Origin: Syntrophobacter sp963666995 | Lineage (GTDB): Bacteria > Desulfobacterota > Syntrophobacteria > Syntrophobacterales > Syntrophobacteraceae | Direction: 5' to 3' | Length of the DNA stretch: 64,000 bases | NCBI GenBank assembly: GCA_963666995.1 | Contig: OY762941.1 | Span: 3,410,001-3,474,000, forward strand | Shown here: positions 55,219 to 63,484 of the stretch, in pieces | How the letters are laid out: each line of letters begins with the position of its first letter | Numbering within the stretch: position 1 is the first letter of the stretch | Made by a program: the position numbers and the translations under genes | The notes under the pieces: generated by a model | The model's database searches: none | What the model saw: only the letters and a program-made list of their open reading frames with translations | Told to the model about the DNA's origin: nothing

Positions 55219-55610
55219 GGTCGAACGGCAGCGGCTTCAGGATAACACATTCCTTCGTACTGCATACTCACTGAAGATCCCTCCGGCAGACGAGAAGGGT
55301 TGGGGTGCCGGTGGTTCCGGGCGGGAATTCCAAACGGTTCGACCTCTCAGGGCGGGATACCCGGGAAGAGGGTGCGGGCCCGGGCGGCGCTCATTCGGTG
55401 TGTCGATCGCAGTAAACATTGCAGAAAGCGTTACATAGTCAGTGGTTGAATCGAATTCCTGGTGGCCTTGCCCACAGAGGAATTCCGGAATGTTGGCGGG
55501 ATCCCGTGCCGGACCCGCCGGTGCTTCGCATTCCCCGCCGCAGTTGAGCCGATGCCAACGGGTGCGGCGGGTGTAAGCGGAGGAAGTGAACCAAAAAAAG
55601 GAGAATAATC
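55219..55610. other. Intergenic, 392 bp, no gene seen
   Basis: Between the GntR gene and the saccharopine-dehydrogenase-like gene, same strand. No operator palindrome like that at 53867 is seen here. It may hold a second promoter. Confidence 0.35.
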
Positions 55611-56786
55611 ATGCGCATTACTGTTCTGGGAGCGGCTGGAAAAATGGCCACCGGTGTCATCCGGGACCTGGCCGACGCTCCCGAGGTCAAGGAAATCGTT
55701 CTGGCTGATCTTGAAGCAACACGCCCCATTCTGGAAGAGCGCGCTCAAAAATGGTGCCGCAACAAAGCGCAAGTCTCCGTGGTGGACCTCGGCAACCAGG
55801 AAGCACTCCGAAAGGTCATTCGCGGCAGCGCTTCCCTGGCCAATGCAACCGTCTACCTGTTCAACCTCCAGGTCATGGAAGCATGTCTGGCAGAAGGGGT
55901 CCATTACGTCGATTTTGGCGGTCTCTTCCACGTTGCACGCAAACAGATGGCCCTCTCGGATCAATGGAAGGCCAAGAAACTCACCGCGGTGGTGGGCATG
56001 GGGAGTGCGCCGGGTATCGTGAATGTCATGAGCCGGTTTGCGGTGGATCTCCTCGACACGGTGGAGACCATTCGTATCACCGACGGCATTGTCAATCTCG
56101 CCAAGTTGAATACGCCTCTGGCCATTCCCTACGCTTTGGGAACGATACTCGATGAATTCACCATGAACCCGTATGTCTATGAAAACGGCGAATGGAAAGA
56201 GGTCCCTCCTTTTTCGGGAGAAGAGGTGGTCGATTTCCCCCCGCCGGTCGGCACTCAAACGGTTTTCTGCACGCTCCACTCCGAAGTCGCGTCAATGCCC
56301 ATCGTCTTCGGACCCAAGGGGCTGAAGAACATAAACTTTAAGCTGGCTTTGCCGAAGGCCTTCGAAAGCAAGCTGCGGTTCCTCGTCGATATGGGATTCG
56401 GGTCGAGCCAACCCCTCGAAGTTGAAGGCCATCGGATTTCTCCACGGGATTTCCTGTCGAAGCTTGCCGAGCAGCTTCCCAAGTATACGGGGAAACCGAA
56501 CGATCACAAGGTGCTCCGTGTCGACGTCAAGGGGCGGAAAAGCGGTAAACGGGAAGACATTCGCCTGGAAATGATCTGCAGTCCGTTCGAACCCTGGGGA
56601 ATGCCTACCGGCGCTCATTCCGTCGGGGTCCCCGTAGGCGTCACCAGCCGATTGCTGGGGTCCGGAATCATTACTGAACGAGGGGCGCTGGCCGCGGAGG
56701 CCTGCGTACCGACCAGGGCTTTTTTCGAGAAACTGGCTGAAAGGAATTTGAACACAACCGTGATGATAAAGCGGTCGGTCGTATAG
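55611..56786 (+). CDS. Saccharopine dehydrogenase-like oxidoreductase
   Basis: A 391-aa protein with an N-terminal NAD(P) Rossmann fold (MRITVLGAAGKMATGVIRDL) and the family pattern VHYVDFGGLFHVARKQMA, then VVGMGSAPGIVNVMSRFAVD. Members act in lysine or polyamine metabolism or as amino-acid dehydrogenases; substrate unknown. It follows GntR and precedes the amino-acid ABC transporter, so it probably acts on the imported compound. AAAGGAG lies just before the ATG. Confidence 0.8.
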   Translation: MRITVLGAAGKMATGVIRDLADAPEVKEIVLADLEATRPILEERAQKWCRNKAQVSVVDLGNQEALRKVIRGSASLANATVYLFNLQVMEACLAEGVHYVDFGGLFHVARKQMALSDQWKAKKLTAVVGMGSAPGIVNVMSRFAVDLLDTVETIRITDGIVNLAKLNTPLAIPYALGTILDEFTMNPYVYENGEWKEVPPFSGEEVVDFPPPVGTQTVFCTLHSEVASMPIVFGPKGLKNINFKLALPKAFESKLRFLVDMGFGSSQPLEVEGHRISPRDFLSKLAEQLPKYTGKPNDHKVLRVDVKGRKSGKREDIRLEMICSPFEPWGMPTGAHSVGVPVGVTSRLLGSGIITERGALAAEACVPTRAFFEKLAERNLNTTVMIKRSVV

Positions 56787-56828
56787 TCGGTCCACCATAT
56801 CGTTAACCTCAAAAATTCGGGGTGAAGC

Positions 56829-57602
56829 ATGAGAAGGTTGCAAATTGGATTGATCGTTCTGTTTCTCATTGTCGGCCTCTCGGGAATTGCCTGCGCGGGA
56901 CCCGCCCTGGACCGGATCAAGAGCGCGGGAGTGCTCAAGATCGGCTCCACGGTCACCGGAGTGCCGGCCACGTTCATGGACACGGAGAGCGGGAAAGTGG
57001 TAGGCATTATGGTCGATGTCTCGCAGGGGGTTGCGGACTACCTGGGAGTCAAGCTGGAAGTCGTGGAAACACCCTGGGCGGCCCTTATCCCCAGCCTGCA
57101 GACTCAGAAGATCGATCTCCTGGCGGCCGCAATGCTCATCACCCCGCAACGGCAGGAAGCGATCGATTTCACGGTCCCCGTGTATCCCTACTGTGAGGCG
57201 CTTGTCGTAAAAACGAGCGATACGAAGCCCTATAAGGGCGTTGAAGAGCTGAAGGGTTTGAAAACGGGAGCGCAGGTCGGCACGATTTACATAAAAGGAA
57301 TGGAAGATCGAGGCCTCAAGGATGTGGCGGTTTACGACAACATTGGCGATATCCTGATGGACATCACGAACGGCCGAATCGATGCATCCATTATGGATGG
57401 ACCTGTGGCCAAATGGCTGGCGAAGAGCAAACCTCAGTTCAAGGTTCGTGTGGTCGAAACCTATGTGCCCGTGCTCTGCGGCGATGTTGGGATCGGAGTG
57501 AACAAAGAAAATAAGGATCTCCTGCAGGAAGTGAATGCAGCCGTGGAGAAGATGAAAAAAGAAGGCAAGATCCAGCAGATTCTGCAGAAGTGGGGGCAAT
57601 AA
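56829..57602 (+). CDS. Amino-acid ABC transporter, substrate-binding protein
   Basis: A 257-aa periplasmic protein with a signal peptide (residues 1-22, ending CAG) and the SBP_bac_3 pattern: LDRIKSAGVLKIGSTVTGVP, then DLLAAAMLITPQRQEAIDFT, with the ligand-binding Arg, and GRIDASIMDGPVA, with the Asp. This is the polar amino-acid type. The ligand is not predictable. It is separated from the permease by a 150-bp gap containing a strong hairpin. Confidence 0.9.
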   Translation: MRRLQIGLIVLFLIVGLSGIACAGPALDRIKSAGVLKIGSTVTGVPATFMDTESGKVVGIMVDVSQGVADYLGVKLEVVETPWAALIPSLQTQKIDLLAAAMLITPQRQEAIDFTVPVYPYCEALVVKTSDTKPYKGVEELKGLKTGAQVGTIYIKGMEDRGLKDVAVYDNIGDILMDITNGRIDASIMDGPVAKWLAKSKPQFKVRVVETYVPVLCGDVGIGVNKENKDLLQEVNAAVEKMKKEGKIQQILQKWGQ

Positions 57603-57607
57603 GCGAA

Positions 57608-57638
57608 GGGAGTCCCTCCCGCCGGGCGGGACTCCCTG
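57608..57638 (+). terminator. Intercistronic hairpin after the binding-protein gene
   Basis: AGGGAGTCCC (57608-57617) pairs with GGGACTCCCT (57629-57638), GC-rich loop, no U-run. Such hairpins after binding-protein genes stabilise the upstream mRNA and reduce downstream expression. Short CCACAT repeats follow at 57684-57704. Confidence 0.6.
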
Positions 57639-57752
57639 TAGCGTTAACTCCACAATGTTATGAGCAAAATAGATATATTGAGTCACATCCACATCCACAT
57701 CCACGGACACGCGTGGTTCTTTTGACATTCTGCAAGAAATCTGGGAGTTGAA

Positions 57753-58406
57753 ATGGAACGTTGGGTGCAACAACTGCACAATTTCATACCCATACTCCTC
57801 CAAGGTGCCGGATATACCGTCCAGATCACGTTGGCCGCCATTATCCTGTCGACTGTCTGGGGGTTCGTTCTCTCACTCGGGCTCCGCAGCGCTAAGCGCT
57901 GGATTTACTACCCATCCCGAATCTACATCAACATAATACGCGGCACACCCCTGCTCGTTCAGATGTTCTACGTGTACTTTGTCCTTCCGGACCTGGGCAT
58001 TCAACTTTCCGCGTTGCAGGCGGGGATCATCGGTCTCAGTGCCTGCTATGGAGCGTACCACGCCGAGATATTCCGGGCTGGAATTCTATCGATCTCCCAG
58101 GGGCAGTGGGAGGCCGCCAAGGCGATTGGCCTCAAATCCAGGCAAATCATGGCCCGAATCGTTCTCCCGCAAGCCGCCCGCGTGATTCTTCCTCCCATCG
58201 GGACTTCCTTCATCATTCTCCTCAAGGATTCATCGCTTGCGAGCGCCATCACGGTCCGGGAATTGACTCGATCGGGGCAGTTGCTGGCTTCGACGACTTT
58301 CGAGAATCTGCGTGTGTATACGCTGGTGGCCCTCATCTACATCGCTATGACACAAGTTCTGGCCTGGTTCATCCATTGGGCCGAGAGGAAATTTCGCATC
58401 CCATGA
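57753..58406 (+). CDS. Amino-acid ABC transporter, permease
   Basis: A 217-aa inner-membrane protein with about five helices. The HisM-type start (LQGAGYTVQITLAAIILSTV) and the EAA loop EAAKAIGLKSRQIMARIVLP, with Gly at its conserved place, mark the polar amino-acid permease. Its stop overlaps the ATPase start by ATGA (58403-58406). A single permease implies a homodimer. Confidence 0.93.
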   Translation: MERWVQQLHNFIPILLQGAGYTVQITLAAIILSTVWGFVLSLGLRSAKRWIYYPSRIYINIIRGTPLLVQMFYVYFVLPDLGIQLSALQAGIIGLSACYGAYHAEIFRAGILSISQGQWEAAKAIGLKSRQIMARIVLPQAARVILPPIGTSFIILLKDSSLASAITVRELTRSGQLLASTTFENLRVYTLVALIYIAMTQVLAWFIHWAERKFRIP

Positions 58407-59140
58407 TCGTCCAATTCATTGATGTGCATAAGTTTTTTGGCACTCACCATGTGCTCCAGGGGATTGACCTCGGGATTCACAAGGGTGAGGTGGTTGTCAT
58501 CATCGGGCCCAGCGGATCGGGCAAATCCACCCTGTTGAGAGTCATCAACCGGTTGGAGAAGATCCAGGTCGGACAGATCCTGGTCGACGGGGTTGACATC
58601 AATCACCCTCACACGGATATCTTCCACATTCGTTCGGAAGTCGGAATGGTCTTTCAGAGTTTCAATCTCTTTCCGCACATGAATGCGATCGAGAACGTCG
58701 CCCTTGGTCCCCGGCTGGTCAAGAAACTGCCCAAAGCCGAGGTAAAGGAAAAGGCGCTGAACTATTTGCGCAAAGTGGGCCTTGAAGCGAAGGCTTACAG
58801 CTATCCGAGTCAATTGTCGGGTGGACAGCAGCAGCGGGTGGCCATTGCAAGAGCGCTGGCCATGGAGCCGATGGTGATGCTTTTCGATGAAGCGACCAGT
58901 GCTCTCGACCCGGAACTCGTCGGAGAGGTGCTGGAAGTGATGAAGCAATTGGCCAGGGAAGGAATGACCATGCTGGTCGTGACTCACGAAATGGGGTTTG
59001 CCAGGGAGGTGGGCAGCCGGGTGATTTTCATGGATGAGGGGCAAATCCTGGAGGAAGGCGCGCCGGAATCCATTTTTACCCAACCCAGGCACGACCGGGT
59101 GAAGACATTCTGCCGAAAGATCCTGGGTGGAAAGGGATGA
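58403..59140 (+). CDS. Amino-acid ABC transporter, ATP-binding protein
   Basis: A 245-aa ATPase: Walker A GPSGSGKSTLLR, Q-loop VFQSFNLFPHMNA, signature LSGGQQQRVAIARAL, Walker B VMLFDEATSALDPEL and switch His in VVTHEMGFAREV. It is the GlnQ/HisP type. The ATG at 58403 overlaps the permease stop; the longer frame from 58106 is an artefact. Confidence 0.95.
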   Translation: MIVQFIDVHKFFGTHHVLQGIDLGIHKGEVVVIIGPSGSGKSTLLRVINRLEKIQVGQILVDGVDINHPHTDIFHIRSEVGMVFQSFNLFPHMNAIENVALGPRLVKKLPKAEVKEKALNYLRKVGLEAKAYSYPSQLSGGQQQRVAIARALAMEPMVMLFDEATSALDPELVGEVLEVMKQLAREGMTMLVVTHEMGFAREVGSRVIFMDEGQILEEGAPESIFTQPRHDRVKTFCRKILGGKG

Positions 59141-59204
59141 GGACCGTCCGGCGCACGGGCGGCCGCTTTTGAATGCCGGGAACATTGCGGCCACGGGGAG
59201 ACGA

Positions 59205-60657
59205 ATGATGGAAAAAGTCAAAAACTATATCAATGGCGAATGGGTGGGTTCCGATACGACCGAATACGGAGACATCTGGAACCCCGCCACGGGGGAGAAA
59301 ATAGGGCAGGTGCCTTATTCAACGGCTGAAGATGTCGACCGGGCGGTCCGGGCCGCCAGGGCCGCCTTCTGGGAATGGCGCGCCACGCCGCCTCTCAGCC
59401 GCGCGCGCTACCTGTTCCGGCTGAAGGAACTCCTGGAGGAGCACTTCGAAGATGTCGCGCGCACGCTGACCAGAGAACAGGGCAAGGCCATCGATGAATC
59501 GCGGGGCGAAGTCCGCAGGGCGATCGAAAACGTCGAACATGCCACCGGCGTAACCACCATGATGACCGGCTACTGCCTGGAAGACATCGCAAAGGACATC
59601 GACTGCACCGCCGAACGCCAGCCGCTTGGCGTGTTCGGCTGTGTCCCGCCGTTTAACTTCCCGGGCATGGTGCCCTTCTGGTTCCTGCCCTATGCGCTGG
59701 TCTGCGGCAACACCTTTGTCCTCAAACCCTCCGAACAGGTGCCCATGACCCAGACGCGGATGATGGAAATCATAGACGAAATCAACCTGCCCCCGGGTGT
59801 CGTCAACATGGTTCACGGTTCCAAAACCGTCGTCAATGCCATGCTCGATCATCCCGACATCAACGGCATGTCCTTCGTCGGTTCCACACCGACGGCCAAA
59901 TACATCTACCGGCGCTGTGGAGAAACGGGGGAAACGGGTGCAGGCGCTGGGCGGGGCCAAGAACTGCGTGGTCGTCATGCCCGACGCCAACCTCGAGGAA
60001 GCCATGCCGTCGCTCATCACCTCATTTTACGGGTGTACCGGCCAACGCTGCCTCTCAGGCTCGATTTTGGTGCCCGTGGGCGATGCTTACGAGAAAGTGA
60101 AAGAACAGTTCGTGGCTGCCGCCGGTAAGGTCATCGTGGGAGACGGCCTGGATTCCAGCACCCAGATGGGTCCGGTGGTGAGCCGGGCGGCCAGGGAACG
60201 CATACTCGGCGCCATCGACAAGGGCCTGGCCGAGGGTGCGAAGCTCATCCTGGACGGACGGGGCATCCGGGTGCCCGGCCGCGAAAACGGCTTCTTCCTG
60301 GGGCCGTGCGTATTTGACGACGTGAAACCCGAGATGACCATCGCACGCGAGGAGATTTTCGGACCGGTCGTGAGCATCATCCGCGCCGGGGATCTCAATG
60401 AAGCGATCGCACTCGTCAATTCCCGGGGCTTTGCCAACGCGTCCTGCCTCTATACCCGGAGCGGAGCGACGGTGAGGGAATTCAAGTACCGCGCAAAACC
60501 GAGCATGATCGGCATCAATATCGGCATTGCGGCCCCGATGAGCTTCTTCCCGTTCGGCGGAGCGGGACAGTCGATGTTCGGCGACATCAAGGGTCACGGC
60601 CGTGAGATCTTCCAGTTCTTTACCGACATGAAAGTGGTCATCACCCGCTGGCTGTAA
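59205..60657 (+). pseudogene. mmsA: CoA-acylating (methyl)malonate-semialdehyde dehydrogenase with a frameshift
   Basis: About 483 codons when corrected. Aldehyde dehydrogenase motifs are intact in the first part (VPPFNFPGMVPFWFLPYAL; VLKPSEQVPMTQTRMM) and in the second (catalytic Cys in YGCTGQRCLSGS; EEIFGPVVSIIRAGD; FFPFGGAGQSMFGD). The frame changes at the run of five G at 59927-59931 within two copies of GAAACGGG; four G would restore the reading. FPFGG plus the Cys region place it in the MmsA family, which makes acyl-CoA from malonate or methylmalonate semialdehyde. Sequencing error, slippage or inactivation are all possible. Confidence 0.8.
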
Positions 60658-60675
60658 TCGAGGAGAATGAAACCC

Positions 60676-61110
60676 ATGGAGTTGAGCAACTTCGGCGCCG
60701 TTCTGACCTTCGCCATAGACCTGGAGGCGGCAGATAACCAATTCTATCTGAATGCCGCTCAAAATCCGGCCATGGAAAAGTACCGCAGCGCCTTTGAAGA
60801 GATGGCCGCCGCGCTGAAGAAGAACGAAAAGGATCTCCTGCGGGCGCGGCGGGAAAACGTTACGGAAATGATCCTGGAGCCGATCCACGATTTCGATGCC
60901 GAACCTTTTTCTTCAGACCGCTCCACAGCCGGGCAGGGCGCAGCCGAAGCCGTCATCGGCGCGGCGTCCGGGATCGAAGCCAAAGCGGCCGGATTTTACA
61001 CGCTCGCTGCGGAGAAGATGCGCGCCCTGCCCGAGGTCGGCCGGCTGCTGGCTAAGCTGGCGAAGAGCCGTGCGGCAAACCTGACAAGACTGGAAGGCCT
61101 GGTGCATTGA
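60676..61110 (+). CDS. Ferritin-like (rubrerythrin-type) hypothetical protein
   Basis: A 144-aa, all-helical protein, starting MELSNFGAVLTFAIDLEAAD. The pattern of Glu near the ends of predicted helices resembles a ferritin-like four-helix bundle, but not all iron ligands are evident. The ATG at 60676 is 10 nt after AGGAG; ATG at 60667 abuts it. It follows mmsA by 18 bp and is probably cotranscribed. Function unknown. Confidence 0.55.
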   Translation: MELSNFGAVLTFAIDLEAADNQFYLNAAQNPAMEKYRSAFEEMAAALKKNEKDLLRARRENVTEMILEPIHDFDAEPFSSDRSTAGQGAAEAVIGAASGIEAKAAGFYTLAAEKMRALPEVGRLLAKLAKSRAANLTRLEGLVH

Positions 61111-61124
61111 CTTGATGCCGAGTT

Positions 61125-61171
61125 ACCCGCAAAGCGGGCTCCCGAAATCCCCATTTTGGTGCTTTGCGGGT
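61125..61171 (+). terminator. Predicted terminator hairpin after the ferritin-like gene
   Basis: ACCCGCAAAGC (61125-61135) pairs exactly with GCTTTGCGGGT (61161-61171). A 25-nt loop and lack of U-run make it atypical, but it closes the cluster. Confidence 0.5.
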
Positions 61172-61233
61172 GAGGCGAGCATCATGGCTTCCTTGCGTTC
61201 AAGGAAGCAGTAAACGATGTTTCTCAAGAAAGC

Positions 61234-61366
61234 GGGGAGCTGCGCCCCCCGCACCCCCACGCCGCTGCGCGGCTTTGTCGGGCGCTGCGGCAGCGCCCCG
61301 CTGAACGCGGGGCAGCAGCCGCGAGCGCTGAGCGCTCGGCCTCACGCGCCGGCGCGCGGGCCGAAA
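61234..61366. repeat. GC-rich multi-hairpin repeat, copy 1
   Basis: A 133-bp element, nearly identical to 62301-62434. It comprises serial hairpins such as GCCGCTGCGCGGC, GCGCTGCGGCAGCGC and CCCCGCTGAACGCGGGG. It does not code for a protein. It lies between the ferritin-like and GNAT genes. Confidence 0.85.
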
Positions 61367-61402
61367 CCTTATCGGAAGGTTTGTAATGGCCTTCCGATAA
61401 GG
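61367..61402 (-). terminator. Perfect 13-bp hairpin after the GNAT gene
   Basis: CCTTATCGGAAGG and CCTTCCGATAAGG are exact complements with a 10-nt loop, 20 bp beyond the GNAT stop on the minus strand, then TTT. It directly abuts repeat copy 1. Confidence 0.65.
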
Positions 61403-61422
61403 AAAATTTCAGGAGCCGGATT

Positions 61423-61890
61423 TCACAAATCCAGGCTCATATAACGTGTTCCTTCAATCGGGTTGAAGCGATACGGAGGCACTTCGCGGAACCCGAGCGA
61501 CCGGTAGAGTTCCTGTGCGGCGCCCATCGCGGGCAACGTGTCGAGAAACATTTCCCGGTACCCTATTCGCGATGCCTCGGCGATCAATTTGCCGGCAAGC
61601 ATCCTGCCGAGGGCCCGCGCCCTGAATTGTGGGCGCACATACAGTCGCTTCATTTCGCACCGGTCTCCCTCGAAGGGCCGCAGCGCACCGCACCCCGCAA
61701 CGGCTCCGTCGATGAAAGCCAGGTAGAGCCGACCCCGGGGCGGAGCATATTTACCCGGCAGGGTCGCCAATTCCTGCTCGAAATCCTGAAAACACAGATC
61801 GGTTTGAATCGATACCTGGTATTCACGGAAAAGTTCGCGTACCCGACACAAGAGCGGTCCCCCGGTGACCGGTTCTATAGCGATCTCCAC
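61423..61890 (-). CDS. GNAT family N-acetyltransferase
   Basis: A 155-aa acetyltransferase. Motif A RLYVRPQFRARALGRMLAGK binds acetyl-CoA; the C-terminal YRSLGFREVPPYRFNPIEGT is typical. The GTG at 61890 is chosen because GGGAGG lies 6 nt upstream; a longer frame from 61959 lacks a site. Substrate unknown. It is flanked by the two copies of the GC repeat, as an isolated cassette. Confidence 0.85.
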   Translation of the reverse strand: MEIAIEPVTGGPLLCRVRELFREYQVSIQTDLCFQDFEQELATLPGKYAPPRGRLYLAFIDGAVAGCGALRPFEGDRCEMKRLYVRPQFRARALGRMLAGKLIAEASRIGYREMFLDTLPAMGAAQELYRSLGFREVPPYRFNPIEGTRYMSLDL

Positions 61891-62861
61891 TTCTTTCCTC
61901 CCGATTCGATTCCTGTATCCCGCGGAGTGACGGCACGGCTCCGCAAGCCGATCGTGCACCGAAAAGGAATATACATCCTCCGGATGGTCACATAAAGGAA
62001 AACCGACGTTGGCCCCGATCGTGCGAAAGTGCCTGCATCGGGCGGACAGCCGGCGGATGAGGACCTTCCTTGATCGCGACGGCGCGAGAGGGCCGCCTCC
62101 AGGGATCGTGGGTGGACCCCATTCCGGCGGCCCTCCGCTCAGTTGATTGCTTGATGAAAGGATTCAAAAACAAAAACGACAGCTCCAAATGCCTGATCGA
62201 ATTTGCAGAACTTGACGCACACAACCAGCCGTTTGTCCGGCACCGGGATGACGAATCCTGATACCGAGTTGCGTTCAAGCCATCAAAGAATGAAAAGCGT
62301 GGGGAACTGCGTCCCCCACACCCCCACGCCGCTTCGCGGCTCAGTTTGGCGCTGCGGCAGCGCCCCGCTGAACGCGGGGCAGCAGCCGCGAGAGCTGAGC
62401 GCTCGGCCTCACGCGCTTGCGCGTGTGGCCGAAATCCGGGGGCGCGGGGGAATCATTCTCCCGCTCTTTTTGGGAATGTTAAGGCCATCGTCTCGTACGC
62501 ATCTCAGTGTGATACAAAATTTTGTGATTACACGAGGTGCATGGAAATGGGGTGATTCGATTTCTTCAGAAGGGGGTTTGCTTTGCAAGCGGGCAGCGAG
62601 ACGAATCAATGCAGGCGATTCCCCTATCGTATTGCTCCGAGGATGTTGTCGTATTGCCGTGAATCCGGGGTCTCGGTCCGCCGGGTTCCCTGCAAATTGA
62701 TTGTCGGCGGGTAGTATTGGATGTCGCAGATTCCCATTTGGAAAAGGCCCGAGGTCGGATCAGCCGATGGCAGGCCGGAGCGCCTGTCCCACTTTTCCGG
62801 CCCTGAGCCTCTAACAAGATGGTACTTGTCTTCCGGAATTCCCGGAGTTTTGCCACTCCTC
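61891..62861. other. Long non-coding stretch, 971 bp
   Basis: It contains repeat copy 2 at 62301-62434. The remainder has no gene with a ribosome site or family motif; small frames are interrupted and look degenerate. The base composition is patchy, with AT-rich pieces near 62150-62200 and 62505-62530, as in accessory DNA. Confidence 0.5.
62301..62434. repeat. GC-rich multi-hairpin repeat, copy 2
   Basis: A 134-bp element matching 61234-61366 base for base in most of its length, with the same hairpin order. Differences are mostly compensatory in stem ends (CGCGCTTGCGCG versus CGCGCCGGCGCG). Same orientation as copy 1. Confidence 0.85.
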
Positions 62862-63278
62862 TCAGTTCCACTTTTCATTGAGCCCGAGAGCATCCCGGAT
62901 CTGGTCGACGAACGCCGAAGAATGCCTCGCCTTCAGACATGCCTCCATGTATCGGCACTCGAGGCAGTACCCGGTGGCCTGGACCAGTTTGTCGGCGCCA
63001 TAAGGCTTGATGACGATGTTTTCCCAGTACGGGCAACTGCCAAGTGCCGGGAGATTGGCCGCCTCACGAGACTGATACGGGACGACGGAGACTTTGCAGT
63101 TGCCGTCGTCTCCGACGGGGTGCGGCTTATCCACCACGACAAACACCGAAGACCCGTTCTGTTCCAGAGGCGTATTGCCGTCATCCTCAAAAAATCGAAT
63201 GACGTCGCCCCTGAGGACGTTCTCGAAAACCGTCTCTTCCCATTTATCGCTCGAGACCATTCTTTCCACTCGTTTCAT
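62862..63278 (-). CDS. Hypothetical Cys-rich protein, 138 aa
   Basis: A soluble protein. The C-terminal half has Cys in GSCPYW and in YCLECRYMEACLKARHS, a four-Cys arrangement that may bind zinc or an iron-sulfur cluster. The N-terminal half looks beta-rich (DVIRFFEDDGNTPLEQNGSS). No family is recognised. GAAAGGAAAGAAAA precedes the ATG. It is downstream of the recombinase gene on the same strand, with 206 bp between. Confidence 0.6.
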   Translation of the reverse strand: MKRVERMVSSDKWEETVFENVLRGDVIRFFEDDGNTPLEQNGSSVFVVVDKPHPVGDDGNCKVSVVPYQSREAANLPALGSCPYWENIVIKPYGADKLVQATGYCLECRYMEACLKARHSSAFVDQIRDALGLNEKWN

Positions 63279-63484
63279 TTTTCTTTCCTTTCTTCGCTTT
63301 CCCCGGTTCCGGCCTTTCCCGTCGGAACTCCAAATGACGTGAACGCAGTCTCATCTCACGCCGGGCATGGATGCAGCCATGGTTTGCCGTACTTGATGCT
63401 TCACCATGCATATCCCCGCACCGGCGATAACGCCTCTTCTTTACCCTCCGAACGACCCGGAGCGTCCACTTTCCATAGCAGAGG
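63279..63484. other. Intergenic, 206 bp
   Basis: Between the recombinase stop and the Cys-rich hypothetical. No att site or inverted repeat is recognised. Confidence 0.3.

Noticed and set aside
57684..57704. CCACAT tandem repeats as CRISPR-like array
   Set aside because: Only three 6-bp units, no spacers; a simple-sequence repeat.
61217..61444. Possible gene within the GC repeat copy 1
   Set aside because: Open only because of extreme GC content; the same repeat at 62301-62434 does not preserve the protein as a unit, and the hairpin structure explains the conservation.
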